From Streptomyces griseoruber (GTDB lineage: Bacteria > Actinomycetota > Actinomycetes > Streptomycetales > Streptomycetaceae), in NCBI RefSeq assembly GCF_001514205.1, contig NZ_KQ948784.1:32349-96348 (forward strand): a stretch of DNA of 64,000 bases. The letters run 5' to 3'. Of the stretch, positions 24,535 through 35,765 are shown in pieces. Made by a program: the position numbers and the translations under genes. The notes beneath the pieces were generated by a model. It was given only the letters and a program-made list of their open reading frames with translations, did no database searches and was not told where the DNA came from. How positions within the stretch are numbered: the stretch's first letter is position 1; each line of letters opens with the position of its first letter.

Positions 24535-26868
24535 ATGCGGGACTTCGACGAACCGGACGAGGCCGGGCTGTCGGTGTCGGCTCCCATGACGTGGGCGACC
24601 GGTGCTCCCGCGGTCGTGCACGCGCTGCGGTACGCCCTCGGACAGACGTCGCCGAAGCGCACCGCGCTGACGCTGCTCACCATCAACCAGGCCAAGGGCT
24701 TCGACTGCCCGGGCTGCGCCTGGCCGGAGCCCGCGCCGGGCAAGCGGCACCGCAACGAGTACTGCGAGAACGGTGCCAAGCACATCGCCGACGAGGCCAC
24801 CTCCCGGCGGGTGACCGCCGACTTCTTCCGGCAGCACTCCGTCGACGAGCTGAGCCGCAGATCCGACCACTGGCTCAACCAGCAGGGCCGGCTGACCGAA
24901 CCGATGGTCCTCCGCGAGGGCGCGACCCACTACGAGCCGATCGGCTGGGACGAGGCCCTGGACCTGCTCGCCGATGAGCTGCGCGCCCTGGACCACCCGG
25001 ACGAGGCCCTCTTCTACACCTCCGGGCGGCTGGCGAACGAGCCGGCCTTCCTGCTCCAGCTCTTCGCGCGCGCCTTCGGCACCAACAACCTGCCGGACTG
25101 CTCCAACATGTGCCACGAGTCCAGCGGCTCCGCGCTGGGGGAGACCCTGGGCATCGGCAAGGGCAGCGTCGGCCTCGACGACCTCCACGCCTGCGACCTG
25201 GTCTTCGTCGTGGGACAGAACCCCGGCACGAACCACCCGCGCATGCTGTCCGCGCTGGAGGAGACCAAGCGCCGCGGCGGCCACGTCGTCGCCGTCAACC
25301 CACTGCCCGAGGCCGGACTGCTGCGCTTCAAGCACCCGCAGAAGGCACGCGGGATCATCGGCCGTGGCACGGACATCGCCGACCAGTTCCTGCAGATCCG
25401 GCCCGGAGGCGACCTCGCCCTGTTCCAGGCCCTGAACCTGCTGCTGCTCGAGGCGGAGGACAAGGAGCCCGGCACGGTCCTGGACCGGGACTTCATCGAG
25501 GCGCACACCACGGGATACGACGCCTTCGCCGAGCGCATCCGGGAGACGTCCTGGGACGCGGTCCTGGAGGCCACCGGTCTGACGAGGGGCGAGATCGAGC
25601 AGGTCCACGAGCGGGTGCTGGCCAGCCGCAGCGTCATCGTCTGCTGGGCGATGGGGCTGACCCAGCACAAGCACGGCGTGCCGACCATCCGCGAGGTCGT
25701 GAACTTCCTGCTCCTGCGCGGCAACATCGGCCGGCCCGGGGCGGGCGTCTGCCCGGTGCGCGGGCACAGCAACGTCCAGGGCGACCGCACCATGGGCATC
25801 TGGGAGCGTATGCCGCAGCCGTTCCTGGACCGGCTGGGACAGGAGTTCGGCTTCACCGCGCCGACGAAGCACGGACTGGACTCCGTCGACTCCATCCGGG
25901 CCATGCTCGACGGACGGGCCAAGCTGTTCGTCGGCGTCGCCGGCAACTTCGTACGGGCGTCGCCCGACAGCGACGCCACCGAGCGCGCCCTGCGCAACTG
26001 CCGTCTGACCGCGCACATCTCGACGAAGCTCAACCGCTCCCACACGGTGTGCGGACGCACCGCCCTGATCCTGCCCACGCTCGGCCGCAGCGACCGTGAC
26101 GTCCAGGCGGGCGGCGAGCAGTTCATGACGGTCGAGGACTCGATGAGCGAGGTCCACGCGACCCGCGGCCGCCTCGCCCCCGCCTCCCCGCACCTGCTGA
26201 GCGAGGTGTCCATCATCTCCCGCCTCGCCCGCAAGACCCTGACAGCCGGAACGGAGACCGGAGCGGACACCGCAGCGGACATCCCCTGGGCGGACTTCGA
26301 AGCCGACTACGACCTCGTCCGCGACCGCATCGCCCGGGTCGTCGACGGCTTCGAGGACTTCAACGAGCGGGTACGGCGCCCGGGAGGCTTCCGCCTGCCC
26401 AACCCGGTCAACGAGAGGGTGTTCCGCACCCCCACCGGGAAGGCCGTCTTCACCGCCAACGACTTCACGATGCTCCAGGCGCCCGAGGGCCACCTGGTCC
26501 TGCAGACCCTGCGCTCGCACGACCAGTGGAACACGATTCCCTACGCGATGGACGACCGCTACCGGGGCATCAAGGGCGGCCGGCGCGTCGTCCTGGTCAA
26601 CCGCGCCGACCTCACCGACCTCGGCCTCGACGACGGCGGCCTCGTCGACCTCGTCAGCATCTGGACCGACGGCTCGGAACGCCGCGCCGACGGCTTCCGC
26701 GTCCACGCATACCCGACCCCCCGGGGCTCGGCCGCCGCCTACTACCCCGAGACCAACGTCCTGGTCCCCCTCGACAGCGTCGCCGACATCAGCAACACGC
26801 CCACGTCGAAGAGCGTCATCGTCCGCCTCGAGCCCGGACGGGAGCACGCGCACCACGGGGTGGGGTGA
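24535..26868 (+). CDS. FdhF/YdeP-family molybdopterin oxidoreductase
   Basis: A 777-aa member of the DMSO-reductase superfamily in the formate-dehydrogenase-like YdeP branch. The N-terminal region has cysteines in FDCPGCAWPEP and EYCENGAKH. NMCHESSG carries Cys193-His194, the position of Sec-His in Sec-type formate dehydrogenases. It continues with VVGQNPGTNHPRML, RGNIGRPGAGVCPVRGHSNVQG and a C-terminal pterin-binding domain (LRSHDQWNTIPYAMDDRYRGI). The ATG at 24535 has GGGGAGAGGG about 11 bases upstream. Small electron-transfer subunits are not encoded nearby, so its electron partner and true substrate are unknown. Control by the divergent LysR is likely. Confidence 0.88.
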   Translation: MRDFDEPDEAGLSVSAPMTWATGAPAVVHALRYALGQTSPKRTALTLLTINQAKGFDCPGCAWPEPAPGKRHRNEYCENGAKHIADEATSRRVTADFFRQHSVDELSRRSDHWLNQQGRLTEPMVLREGATHYEPIGWDEALDLLADELRALDHPDEALFYTSGRLANEPAFLLQLFARAFGTNNLPDCSNMCHESSGSALGETLGIGKGSVGLDDLHACDLVFVVGQNPGTNHPRMLSALEETKRRGGHVVAVNPLPEAGLLRFKHPQKARGIIGRGTDIADQFLQIRPGGDLALFQALNLLLLEAEDKEPGTVLDRDFIEAHTTGYDAFAERIRETSWDAVLEATGLTRGEIEQVHERVLASRSVIVCWAMGLTQHKHGVPTIREVVNFLLLRGNIGRPGAGVCPVRGHSNVQGDRTMGIWERMPQPFLDRLGQEFGFTAPTKHGLDSVDSIRAMLDGRAKLFVGVAGNFVRASPDSDATERALRNCRLTAHISTKLNRSHTVCGRTALILPTLGRSDRDVQAGGEQFMTVEDSMSEVHATRGRLAPASPHLLSEVSIISRLARKTLTAGTETGADTAADIPWADFEADYDLVRDRIARVVDGFEDFNERVRRPGGFRLPNPVNERVFRTPTGKAVFTANDFTMLQAPEGHLVLQTLRSHDQWNTIPYAMDDRYRGIKGGRRVVLVNRADLTDLGLDDGGLVDLVSIWTDGSERRADGFRVHAYPTPRGSAAAYYPETNVLVPLDSVADISNTPTSKSVIVRLEPGREHAHHGVG

Positions 26869-26943
26869 CCGGGGAGTGCGGCCCGCTCACCCTTGCCGCT
26901 TCCTCCGCGCACCGTCCACGCGCCCCTCCCGCCGCCATGGGGA

Positions 26944-28911
26944 TCAGGGAAGGTCGAATCGGTGGCGTGGGGCCGACCAGTCGGCGGCAAGGGCCACGGC
27001 GCGTTCGACGTCCTCGTCGAGGAGCAGCCGTCGCGCCGCCAGTTCCTCGGCCGCGGCCCTGATCCTGGCGAGGTAGTCGGCCGCGTCGCGGTAGCGCTTG
27101 CGGACACTGGGGCGCGGGTCCCCGGTGTGCGACCGTTCGTCCTCCGAGGCGGCGAAGGGGAAGGTGGAGCCGCTGAACTCGTGCAGGGCCCCGTGACCCT
27201 GCCCGGGCGCCCGGGTGTTCCAGCCGGTGTAGGTGCCCAGCGGTACGGCCACCATGGGGGCGCGTACGCCCGCCACCTCGTTGCCGTCGGCATCGACGGC
27301 CGGGACCAGCACCGTGTAGCGGCGGGAGCGGTCGGCCACCGGGGGCACGGTCGTACGGTCCACGGCGCACAGTTCGTTGGGCCCCCGGGGAGGCAGCGCG
27401 GACGGCACGCCGGGGAACTGGCGCGACCACGTGGCCGGGGTCACCAGCGTGCCGTCGGCGACGGTGGGCACCGCGCTCGGCGGCGGCTCCACGCCCTCGC
27501 TCACCCAGGCGTCGAGCGCGTCGAGGACGGCCCGGAAGAGGGCGGAGGTGGCGACCACGTTCTCCGGATGGTTGCAGACGCCCCGCGTGGGTGCCCCCGC
27601 CCGCGGATCGGCCACATGCTGGCTCGACGACCACAGATAGCCCCGTACGTTCGGCGGGAAGGGGAGGTCCCGGCCGTCCGTCGTGGTGTGCACCAGCGAT
27701 CCCCGGCGCTGCCAGTACTCCGTCGAGGTCTGGGTGTGCAGGACCTTGGGGTCGCTCGCGCGCTTCATGATCGCGTCGCGCTCGCCGGTGAGGTGGTCCG
27801 TCGTCTCGGCGTACGCGAAGGGGAACGTGTCGGCCGCGGCCAGGTGGTCCTCGTACTGCTGGCCGCCCGGGACGGTGAGGTTGGTGAAGCGTGCGACGCC
27901 CAGCCGTCCGGCGCCGGCGACATGCGGCAGCAGTCCGTCGAAGACGCGCCGCCCTTGGAGATCCTCGTTGAAGCCGTGGTGGATGAAGTCGCGGATGGCC
28001 CGGCCGGTCTGGGAACGCCCCCATCCGTAGGCGTGGTCGACGGGTCCGGCCGGCTGTGCGGGATCGTGGCGGAGGTGGCTGACGAGGTCGCGCACCGCGA
28101 CCAGGCCCAGTCCGAGGACGAGCGGTCCCTCGGCCTCGTAGGTGAGTTCGTAAATCCAGCCGGGCCGGAAGCCGCCGTCGAGGTGGAGGTCGTGGCGGCT
28201 CGGTACGACGGCCGTGGCCCGCCCCTTCAGATCGCTGCCGCCGCCCTGGACCCGGGCGAACCGCCAGGTGTCCGAGGGGAGTTCCTCCGGCGCGCTGTGC
28301 GGGTAGCGGCGCCGGGTGAGCCGCGCGGTCCGCAGTCCCCGCTCGCTGACCGGGGAGGACCTGGTGCTCGACCAGCGGGAGAGCGGAAGGGACGCGGTGG
28401 GCTCCGCCACGATGAACTCGGCCGTCGTCAGCCCCCGTACGGGCTCCCCGTTCCGCGTCGCCACGGGCAGGTCGAGCAGGAGCCGTCCGTCGCCCGGCAG
28501 CAGATCGCCCTGCCAGGCACCGAAGACGATCGTGTACCCGCGGCGCATCAGATAGCCGTTCCCGGCATCGGCGAGTGATCGGGGACGGTTGGTGTGCGGG
28601 GCGTCGCAGAAGTACTGGACGGCCCGCTTGTCGCCCCGGTTGCCCCAGTCGAAGAACAGCCGTCGGCGCCCGCCGTCGACCGGCCGCAGGATCTCGACGT
28701 CACCGCTGAAGCGCACCAGGCCGCTGCGGTCGCGCGGCGCGAGACCGAGGTCGGGGACCGAGCGGTGGGCGGGTGCTCCCGGGTCGACGGTGTAGTGGGC
28801 CGTGGCGGTGAGCACCTCGTACGCACCCGTGCCGGCGAAGCGGTGGCCGTCGGCGAACGGCTCGCGGGTGCGCACGTCCAGCCGCACGGCCGGTTCCGCG
28901 AGGGGACTCAT
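26944..28911 (-). CDS. Large alpha/beta hydrolase-domain protein
   Basis: A 655-aa protein of the alpha/beta hydrolase_10 type, usually annotated only as alpha/beta hydrolase domain-containing. The nucleophile elbow is YGWGRSQTGRAIRDF (Ser near residue 300). Other conserved parts are RRLFFDWGNRGDKRAVQYF, VFGAWQGDLLPGDGRL and the C-terminal TYTGWNTRAPG. No signal peptide is evident. Its ATG at 28911 overlaps the stop of the flavin-dependent oxidoreductase gene (ATGA), so it is the last gene of the transport operon under the SAM-riboswitch-like leader. It may hydrolyse an ester, lactone or thioester of the imported compound (inference). Confidence 0.82.
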   Translation of the reverse strand: MSPLAEPAVRLDVRTREPFADGHRFAGTGAYEVLTATAHYTVDPGAPAHRSVPDLGLAPRDRSGLVRFSGDVEILRPVDGGRRRLFFDWGNRGDKRAVQYFCDAPHTNRPRSLADAGNGYLMRRGYTIVFGAWQGDLLPGDGRLLLDLPVATRNGEPVRGLTTAEFIVAEPTASLPLSRWSSTRSSPVSERGLRTARLTRRRYPHSAPEELPSDTWRFARVQGGGSDLKGRATAVVPSRHDLHLDGGFRPGWIYELTYEAEGPLVLGLGLVAVRDLVSHLRHDPAQPAGPVDHAYGWGRSQTGRAIRDFIHHGFNEDLQGRRVFDGLLPHVAGAGRLGVARFTNLTVPGGQQYEDHLAAADTFPFAYAETTDHLTGERDAIMKRASDPKVLHTQTSTEYWQRRGSLVHTTTDGRDLPFPPNVRGYLWSSSQHVADPRAGAPTRGVCNHPENVVATSALFRAVLDALDAWVSEGVEPPPSAVPTVADGTLVTPATWSRQFPGVPSALPPRGPNELCAVDRTTVPPVADRSRRYTVLVPAVDADGNEVAGVRAPMVAVPLGTYTGWNTRAPGQGHGALHEFSGSTFPFAASEDERSHTGDPRPSVRKRYRDAADYLARIRAAAEELAARRLLLDEDVERAVALAADWSAPRHRFDLP

Positions 28912-29957
28912 CGCAGGACCTCCCGGGCCGTCGGGGCGGAGGGGCGCCAGCCCAGCTCGGGCGCGATCAGGTGCCGTACGTCGTGCAGGATCTGTTCGTA
29001 CTCCTCCCGCCGGAACTCGTACGGCAGCTCCAGGCGCAGCTCCGACACCTCGGCGAGGACGGGATCGGCCGCCAGCCGCTCCAGGATCTGCTCGGCGGTG
29101 CCCACCAGGTCGGGGGCGAACAGGGTGCGTTTCGGGCCCTGGGGCGCCAGGGTGCGGGCGTGGCGGGTCGCCGCGTAGGCCCGGTAGCGGGCCCGCCCCG
29201 CCGGGTCGGCGCTGTCGAGGGGCACGATCACCCGGCCCAGCGCCACCCGCGCCGGATGGTCCGTGTCCGCCGGGGACAGGGCGCGGCGGTACTCGGCCAG
29301 CAGATTCAGCTGGGCCGTGGCGAAGTCGTCGGTGCCCTCGCCGGTGACGATGTTGCCCGACAGCAGGCTCAGGCCGTTCTCGGCCGCCCAGCGGGCCGAG
29401 CGCAGGCTGCCGCCGCCGTACCAGACGCGCCGCGCCAGACCGGGGTTGTGCGGTTGCAGCCGGGGGCGTTGTCTGTTGCCCGGCGAGTGGATGACCGTGT
29501 CCTGGTCGCCGAGGTAGTCGCCGCGCAGGTTGTCGAGGAGACGGGCGATCCTGCCGTACGACAGGTCGAAGCCGCGCCAGTCGCCGTCGTACACCAGGTC
29601 ACCCAGCAGTTCGGCGTGCGGCATCCCGGTGCTGAAGCCGATCTGGAGCCGCCCCCGGGACAGCACGTCGGCCAGCGCCAGGTCCTCGGCGAGGCGGAAC
29701 GGGCTCTCGTAGCCGATCGGGATGACCGCGGTGCCCAGTTCGATCCGCTCGGTGCGCTGCCCCGCCGCGGCGAGGAACACGGCGGCCGAGCCGACGCCGT
29801 GTTCGAGGTGGCGCTGTCTGATCCAGGCGCCGTCGAAGCCCAGTCGCTCGCCGTACTCGAACAGCCGGAGTGTCTCCTCCAGACCGGTGTACGGGTCGTC
29901 GTCGGCGAAGTTGCCCGGGGTGAGAAGGGCCAGTGAGGTGATGCCGGGAGTGCTCAT
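28908..29957 (-). CDS. LLM-class flavin-dependent oxidoreductase
   Basis: A 349-aa luciferase-like monooxygenase-fold protein. Typical segments are FEYGERLGFDGAWIRQRHLEHG, RIELGTAVIPIGYESPFRLAEDLALADVLSRGRLQIGFSTG and WYGGGSLRSARWAAENGL. Relatives use FMNH2 and O2 to oxidise sulfonates, thioethers or amines. It lies 13 bases after the ABC ATPase gene and overlaps the hydrolase gene. Under a SAM-responsive leader, cleavage of a carbon-sulfur bond of the imported substrate is plausible. No dedicated flavin reductase is in this operon. Confidence 0.88.
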   Translation of the reverse strand: MSTPGITSLALLTPGNFADDDPYTGLEETLRLFEYGERLGFDGAWIRQRHLEHGVGSAAVFLAAAGQRTERIELGTAVIPIGYESPFRLAEDLALADVLSRGRLQIGFSTGMPHAELLGDLVYDGDWRGFDLSYGRIARLLDNLRGDYLGDQDTVIHSPGNRQRPRLQPHNPGLARRVWYGGGSLRSARWAAENGLSLLSGNIVTGEGTDDFATAQLNLLAEYRRALSPADTDHPARVALGRVIVPLDSADPAGRARYRAYAATRHARTLAPQGPKRTLFAPDLVGTAEQILERLAADPVLAEVSELRLELPYEFRREEYEQILHDVRHLIAPELGWRPSAPTAREVLR

Positions 29958-29970
29958 GTGACGCTGATCC

Positions 29971-31679
<1,709 letters not shown>

Positions 31680-31683
<4 letters not shown>

Positions 31684-32618
31684 CGCTGCCGGGACCATTC
31701 GCCGTCCAGCGCCCGGGCGATGCGGTTGGTGGCCAGGACGGTCGCGGCGATCGCCAGCCCGGGCAGCGCGGTCAGCCACCAGGCGTTGGCGAGGTAGTTG
31801 CGGCCGTCGGAGATCAACGTGCCCCACTCCGGGGCCGGCGGGGGCGCCCCGTAGCCGAGGAAGCTCAGCGCCGACACGGCCAGGATGGAGGCGCCGAAGT
31901 CGAGGGTCGCCAGGACGACCACCGGGCCCGCGGCGTTGGGCAGCACATGCCGGCCCAGCACCGAGTACCAGCGGGCCCCGCAGGAGCGCGAGGCCTCGAC
32001 GAACAGCGCCTGACGCACCCGGAGCACCTCCGCGCGGGCGACGCGGGCGAAGGAGGCGACACTGGCGATGCCGACCGCGACCGCCACCTTCACCGTCCCG
32101 TAGCCGAGCGCGGTGACGAGCGCCAGGGACAGGAACAGCGCGGGGATGGACAGCAGGACGTCGACGCAGCGCATCAGTACGTCGTCCACCCAGCGGCCCA
32201 CGAAACCGGCGACCACGCCGAGCAGGCCGCCGACCACGAACGCCACCGCCACCGCGATCAGCGTGGCCTTCAGGGACAGCTGGGCGCCGTGCACCACGCG
32301 CGAGAACACATCGCGTCCCAGCTCGTCCGTGCCGAACCAGTGCGCGCCGCTCGGGCCGTGGAAGTTCTGCGTCGGCACCCCCTTCAGCGGATCCTGCGAG
32401 GTGAACAGCCCGGGCTGGAACGAGGCCAGCACCACCAGCACGAGGACGACGACCGACAGCAGCAGACCGGGGCGGCGCAGCAGGAACCGCAGCAGCCGCC
32501 GTACGTCGATACGGCGCCCCGGTCCGGGGCCGGTCCCCGTGCCGTCCGTCGGCCGGGTGGGGCCGGGGGCGGCCTCGGCCGGGTCGTCGGCGTCGGCGTC
32601 GACAAGGCTCTGGCTCAT
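31680..32618 (-). CDS. ABC transporter permease (DppC type)
   Basis: A 312-aa inner-membrane permease with a Pro/Gly-rich cytoplasmic N-terminus, one N-terminal membrane helix, then HWFGTDELGRDVFSRVVHGAQLSL, the hallmark of DppC-like subunits. The EAA loop reads VEASRSCGARWYSVLGRHVLPNAAGPVVV. Starts as ATGA overlaps tie it to the first permease upstream and to the ATPase downstream. Confidence 0.92.
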
Positions 32619-33574
32619 GCGAAGCTCGCCCTTCTGTCCGAGGCCACCACGATCCGTGGGTCCAGCAGCGGATAGACCAGGTCGATGACCAGGTTCGTCG
32701 TCACGAAGATCAGCGCGCCGAACACCACCACCCCCTGGACCAGCGGGATGTCCTGGGCGGTGACCGCCGCCGCGGTCACCCGGCCGAGACCGTCCCGGGA
32801 GAACACCGTCTCGACGACCACCGAACCGGCGACGAGCTGTCCCACCAGCAGGCCGACGACCGTCAGCGCCGGCAGGGACGCGTTGCGCAGCGCGTGCCGC
32901 AGATGGACCCGCCACCGGCCGGCGCCCTTGGCCCGCGCGGTCTCCACATAGGCCTGGTCCAGCGCGGTGAGCAGGCTCTTGGCGAGCACCTGGGCGACCT
33001 GCGCGCCGGTCGGTATGGCCAGTGTCAGGGCCGGCAGCACCAGCCCCTGGAGCCCGTCGTTGCCGAACGCCGGGAACCAGCGCAGCCGGAAGGAGAACGC
33101 CTCGACGAGCAGCAGCCCCACCCAGAACGTGGGGACGGACACCCCCAGCGGGGGCAGCGACAGCAGGAACTGCCGCAGCCACCGCCGAGTGGTGTAGGTC
33201 GCCGCCACCGCCAGACCGCCGCCGAGGAGCACCGCGAGCAGCAGCGCCGCACCGGTCAACTGAAGGGTCTGCGGCAGCGCGTCGGCCAGGGTCGAGGTGA
33301 CCGGCCGGCCGGTGGCGACCGAGTCCCCGAAGTCCCCGCGCACCGCCCGGCCGAGGTAGTCGGCGTACTGCACCAGCACCGGCTTGTCGAAGCCGTACTC
33401 GTGCCGCAGGGCGGCGATCTGCTGCGGATCTATCTGCCCCGAGTCCATCCCGGCACTGGCCATCGCCGTGACCGGGTCACCCGGCAGATAGTCCAGCACC
33501 AGGAACGACACCGTGTAGGCCGCCCACAGCACCCCGGCCGCCTGGGCGAGCCGTTTGATCACATAGCGGCGCAC
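32615..33574 (-). CDS. ABC transporter permease (DppB type)
   Basis: A 319-aa permease with the DppB N-terminus (YVIKRLAQAAGVLWAAYTVSFLVLDYLPGDPV), a long periplasmic loop (QIAALRHEYGFDKPVLVQYADYLGRAVRGDFGDS) and the EAA motif YVETARAKGAGRWRVHLRHALRNASLP. It forms the membrane channel with the DppC-type partner. It starts three bases after the solute-binding-protein gene. Confidence 0.92.
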   Translation of the reverse strand: MRRYVIKRLAQAAGVLWAAYTVSFLVLDYLPGDPVTAMASAGMDSGQIDPQQIAALRHEYGFDKPVLVQYADYLGRAVRGDFGDSVATGRPVTSTLADALPQTLQLTGAALLLAVLLGGGLAVAATYTTRRWLRQFLLSLPPLGVSVPTFWVGLLLVEAFSFRLRWFPAFGNDGLQGLVLPALTLAIPTGAQVAQVLAKSLLTALDQAYVETARAKGAGRWRVHLRHALRNASLPALTVVGLLVGQLVAGSVVVETVFSRDGLGRVTAAAVTAQDIPLVQGVVVFGALIFVTTNLVIDLVYPLLDPRIVVASDRRASFA

Positions 33575-33577
33575 GGG

Positions 33578-35197
33578 CTAGCCGATCCAGGTGTCGTGGA
33601 GCTGGATCCGGCTGGAGGCGTCGAAGGCCAGACCGTGCACCTTCTTGGAGACGCCGAGCTGGGTCTGGAGCTCCACCACCGGCACGTAGTAGGCGTTCTG
33701 CACGATCAACTGCTGTGCCTCACCGACCAGTTGCTTGCGCTTGGCGGCGTCCGTGGTGGCCGCCTGCGCGGACAGCGCGGTGTCCAGGCTGCCCGCCGGG
33801 ACGCGGTAGAAGTTGGCGAGCCGCGTGGAGAAGTTGCTGCGCAGGATGTCCGGGTCGGCGCGGGTGATGTTGCCCCAGGCCACGTCGTAGTCACCCGACT
33901 GCAGGGTCGGCGCCAGCTGGGTGATCTGGAGCTGCTTGAGGGTCACCTGGACGCCGACGGCCTTGAGTTGCTGCTGGATCAGTTCCAGCGCGGGCTGGTT
34001 GGTGGCCGAGTTGGGGATCCAGTCGATGGTCAGGCTGAGCTTCTTGCCGTCCTTGGTGCGGACGCCGTCGCTGCCGGCCTTCCAACCGGCGGCATCCAGC
34101 AGGGACTTCGCCTTGGCCGCGTCCAGGGACAGGTCGGAGGAGAGGTCGGTGTAGTCGGGCGTGGTGTGGGCGAGGACGCTGGTGGCCGCCCGGGTGCCGG
34201 TGGGGAACACCGTGTCGGCGATCTGCTGCCGGTCGATGGCGAACAGGATCGCCTGGCGCACCCGCGCGTCCTTCAGCTCAGGCCGCGAGTTGTTCAGCCC
34301 GAGACCGAACACCACACCGGGGTTGGCCCTTCGCTGGAGCGTGACCTGGCCGCCCTTGAGCGCCGCCTCGTTGGCCCTGCCCACGCTGCCGATCGCGTCC
34401 ACCTGGCCGGACTGGAGGCTGCCGGCCCGCACGCCCGCCTCGGGAACGACCTTGAACACCAGCTTGTCCAGGTAGGCCTCGCCCTTCTTGCTCCACCGCG
34501 AGGAACCCCAGGCGTACCCGGTGCGCCTGGCCAGGGTGATCGACTGGTTCTGCACATACTGCTTCAGCACGAAGGGCCCGGACCCGATCACGCCGTCGCT
34601 GCACTTCTGCTGCGGCGTCCTCTTCACGCTCGCCGACGACTCGATCCCCAGCGAATGGGTGGAAGTGGCTTGCAGGAACTGGGCGTTGGGCTGGGCGAAG
34701 GTCACCTTGACGGTCAGCGGGTCGACCACGGTGGTGCTGGTGACGCCGCTCAGATAGCCCTGGGCCAGGGTGCCGAGGGCGCCGAGCTTCGGCACGGCGT
34801 CGAAGTTGTCCTTGACGACCTGCGCGGTCAGCTTCGACCCGTCGCTGAAGGTGACGCCCGACCTCAGGTGGAAGGTGAACGTGGTCGTGTCGGAGCTGAT
34901 GTCCCAGCTCTTCGCCAGCCACGGCACGATCTTGCCGGTCTTGGGGTCCTGGTCCGTCAGGGAGTCCACGAGCTGGCGCACCGAGTAGATGGTGTCGTTG
35001 CTGCCGACCTGCTGCGGATCCACGCAGCCGGCGTCCGACCCCACGGCGAAGGTCAGGGTGCCGCCGGACTTCGCCGGGCCGTCGCCGGAGCCGGAGTTGT
35101 CGGTGTTCGACCCGCAGGCGGTCAGGAGCACGCCGGTGGTCACCAGGGCGGTCAGTGCCGCCCACCGGGAGGATCTGACGTCGGGAAGTGCTGTCAC
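33578..35197 (-). CDS. ABC transporter solute-binding lipoprotein (family 5)
   Basis: A 539-aa exported lipoprotein: basic N-terminus, hydrophobic core, lipobox L-L-T-A-C, then a Ser/Gly-rich linker and an SBP_bac_5 domain (GGTLTFAVGSDAGCVDPQQ, YLSGVTSTTVVDPLTVKVTF, KDARVRQAILFAIDRQQIADTVFPTG). Family 5 proteins bind peptides, nickel complexes, opines or other small molecules. The GTG at 35197 has AGGAG eight bases upstream and is preferred to the more upstream in-frame start at 35257, which would displace the signal peptide. It is the first gene of the six-gene operon and is preceded by the SAM-riboswitch-like leader. Confidence 0.92.
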   Translation of the reverse strand: MTALPDVRSSRWAALTALVTTGVLLTACGSNTDNSGSGDGPAKSGGTLTFAVGSDAGCVDPQQVGSNDTIYSVRQLVDSLTDQDPKTGKIVPWLAKSWDISSDTTTFTFHLRSGVTFSDGSKLTAQVVKDNFDAVPKLGALGTLAQGYLSGVTSTTVVDPLTVKVTFAQPNAQFLQATSTHSLGIESSASVKRTPQQKCSDGVIGSGPFVLKQYVQNQSITLARRTGYAWGSSRWSKKGEAYLDKLVFKVVPEAGVRAGSLQSGQVDAIGSVGRANEAALKGGQVTLQRRANPGVVFGLGLNNSRPELKDARVRQAILFAIDRQQIADTVFPTGTRAATSVLAHTTPDYTDLSSDLSLDAAKAKSLLDAAGWKAGSDGVRTKDGKKLSLTIDWIPNSATNQPALELIQQQLKAVGVQVTLKQLQITQLAPTLQSGDYDVAWGNITRADPDILRSNFSTRLANFYRVPAGSLDTALSAQAATTDAAKRKQLVGEAQQLIVQNAYYVPVVELQTQLGVSKKVHGLAFDASSRIQLHDTWIG

Positions 35198-35538
35198 GGA
35201 GGGTTCTCCTACTCGTGTCACCAGGCACGGGGTGCCGTTCAGGGCACGGCCGCGCATGGGCGTGCCGCCCCCGCCCGACGCGAGGCCGGTCGCGGGGGAG
35301 CGCTGTGCAGACAGGGATCAGCGAGAAAACGGGGGAAGGGAAGAACGGGAAAAGGGGGAAAGGGGGGTGAGGAAGGGGATCAGGCGGCAGCGGGCAGGGC
35401 CGTCAGGCCTGACAGAGACAGCTGGTCGAGCGCTTCAGATCGATGTGACGCCGACGCGAGAGCCGGGAGAACACCGTGACGACGGCGAAGGAGGCAGCGA
35501 GCCGATCACTGTGCCGCATACTCGTCCTTCCCGTCTCC

Positions 35539-35585
35539 GGCCCCGCCGAAGGGGCCACGCGCTTGCGGGGATCATCGGTGATCCC
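35539..35585 (-). terminator. Two hairpins following the SAM aptamer
   Basis: Directly after the aptamer, GGGATCA-CCGA-TGATCCC (35568-35585) is a perfect 7-bp stem with a tetraloop. Next comes GGCCCC-TTCGGC-GGGGCC (35539-35556), a perfect 6-bp GC stem. No U-run follows. Either could be the expression platform (terminator or anti-terminator) of the riboswitch. About 340 bases of untranslated leader then separate them from the solute-binding-protein gene. Confidence 0.6.
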
Positions 35586-35667
35586 GCCGGGCTTTCACCT
35601 GGAGCACCCCACCGCGCGGGAGGGTTGCCGGTCAGCAAGCCAGGGCTTGACGCTGACACTCGATGCC
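35586..35667 (-). promoter_or_regulatory. SAM riboswitch aptamer (SAM-I/SAM-IV clan)
   Basis: Read on the minus strand the element shows GAGTGTCAGCG, then GCTTGCTGACCGGCAACCCTCC, then GCGGTGGGGTGCTCCAGGTGAA. GGCAACC followed by the GGTGGGGTGC...GGTGA module is the conserved core of the SAM-I/SAM-IV clan, and the spacing matches actinobacterial SAM-IV-like leaders as I remember them. The predicted transcription start of the promoter at 35675-35704 falls at the first base of the aptamer. High S-adenosylmethionine should lower expression of the downstream ABC transporter/oxidoreductase/hydrolase operon. The closing P1 helix is weak by eye. Confidence 0.78.
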
Positions 35668-35674
35668 GTTCGTG

Positions 35675-35704
35675 ATCGTACGGAGCGGACTTGTCGTACG
35701 TCAA
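35675..35704 (-). promoter_or_regulatory. Promoter of the SAM-riboswitch-controlled operon
   Basis: On the minus strand TTGACG (35699-35704) and TACGAT (35675-35680) are separated by 18 bases and resemble a housekeeping sigma-70-type (HrdB) promoter. The start point expected about seven bases downstream of the -10 box coincides with the beginning of the riboswitch aptamer. Confidence 0.65.
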
Positions 35705-35765
35705 TGCCGGAACCGGGCGGGCTGCCGGCCGGCCGTCGTCACACGGGCCGGCCGACGGGCCCCGC

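Noticed and set aside
35435..35704. An 89-aa minus-strand ORF over the riboswitch region
   Set aside because: It runs through the aptamer and hairpins, lacks a ribosome binding site and has no protein-like pattern.
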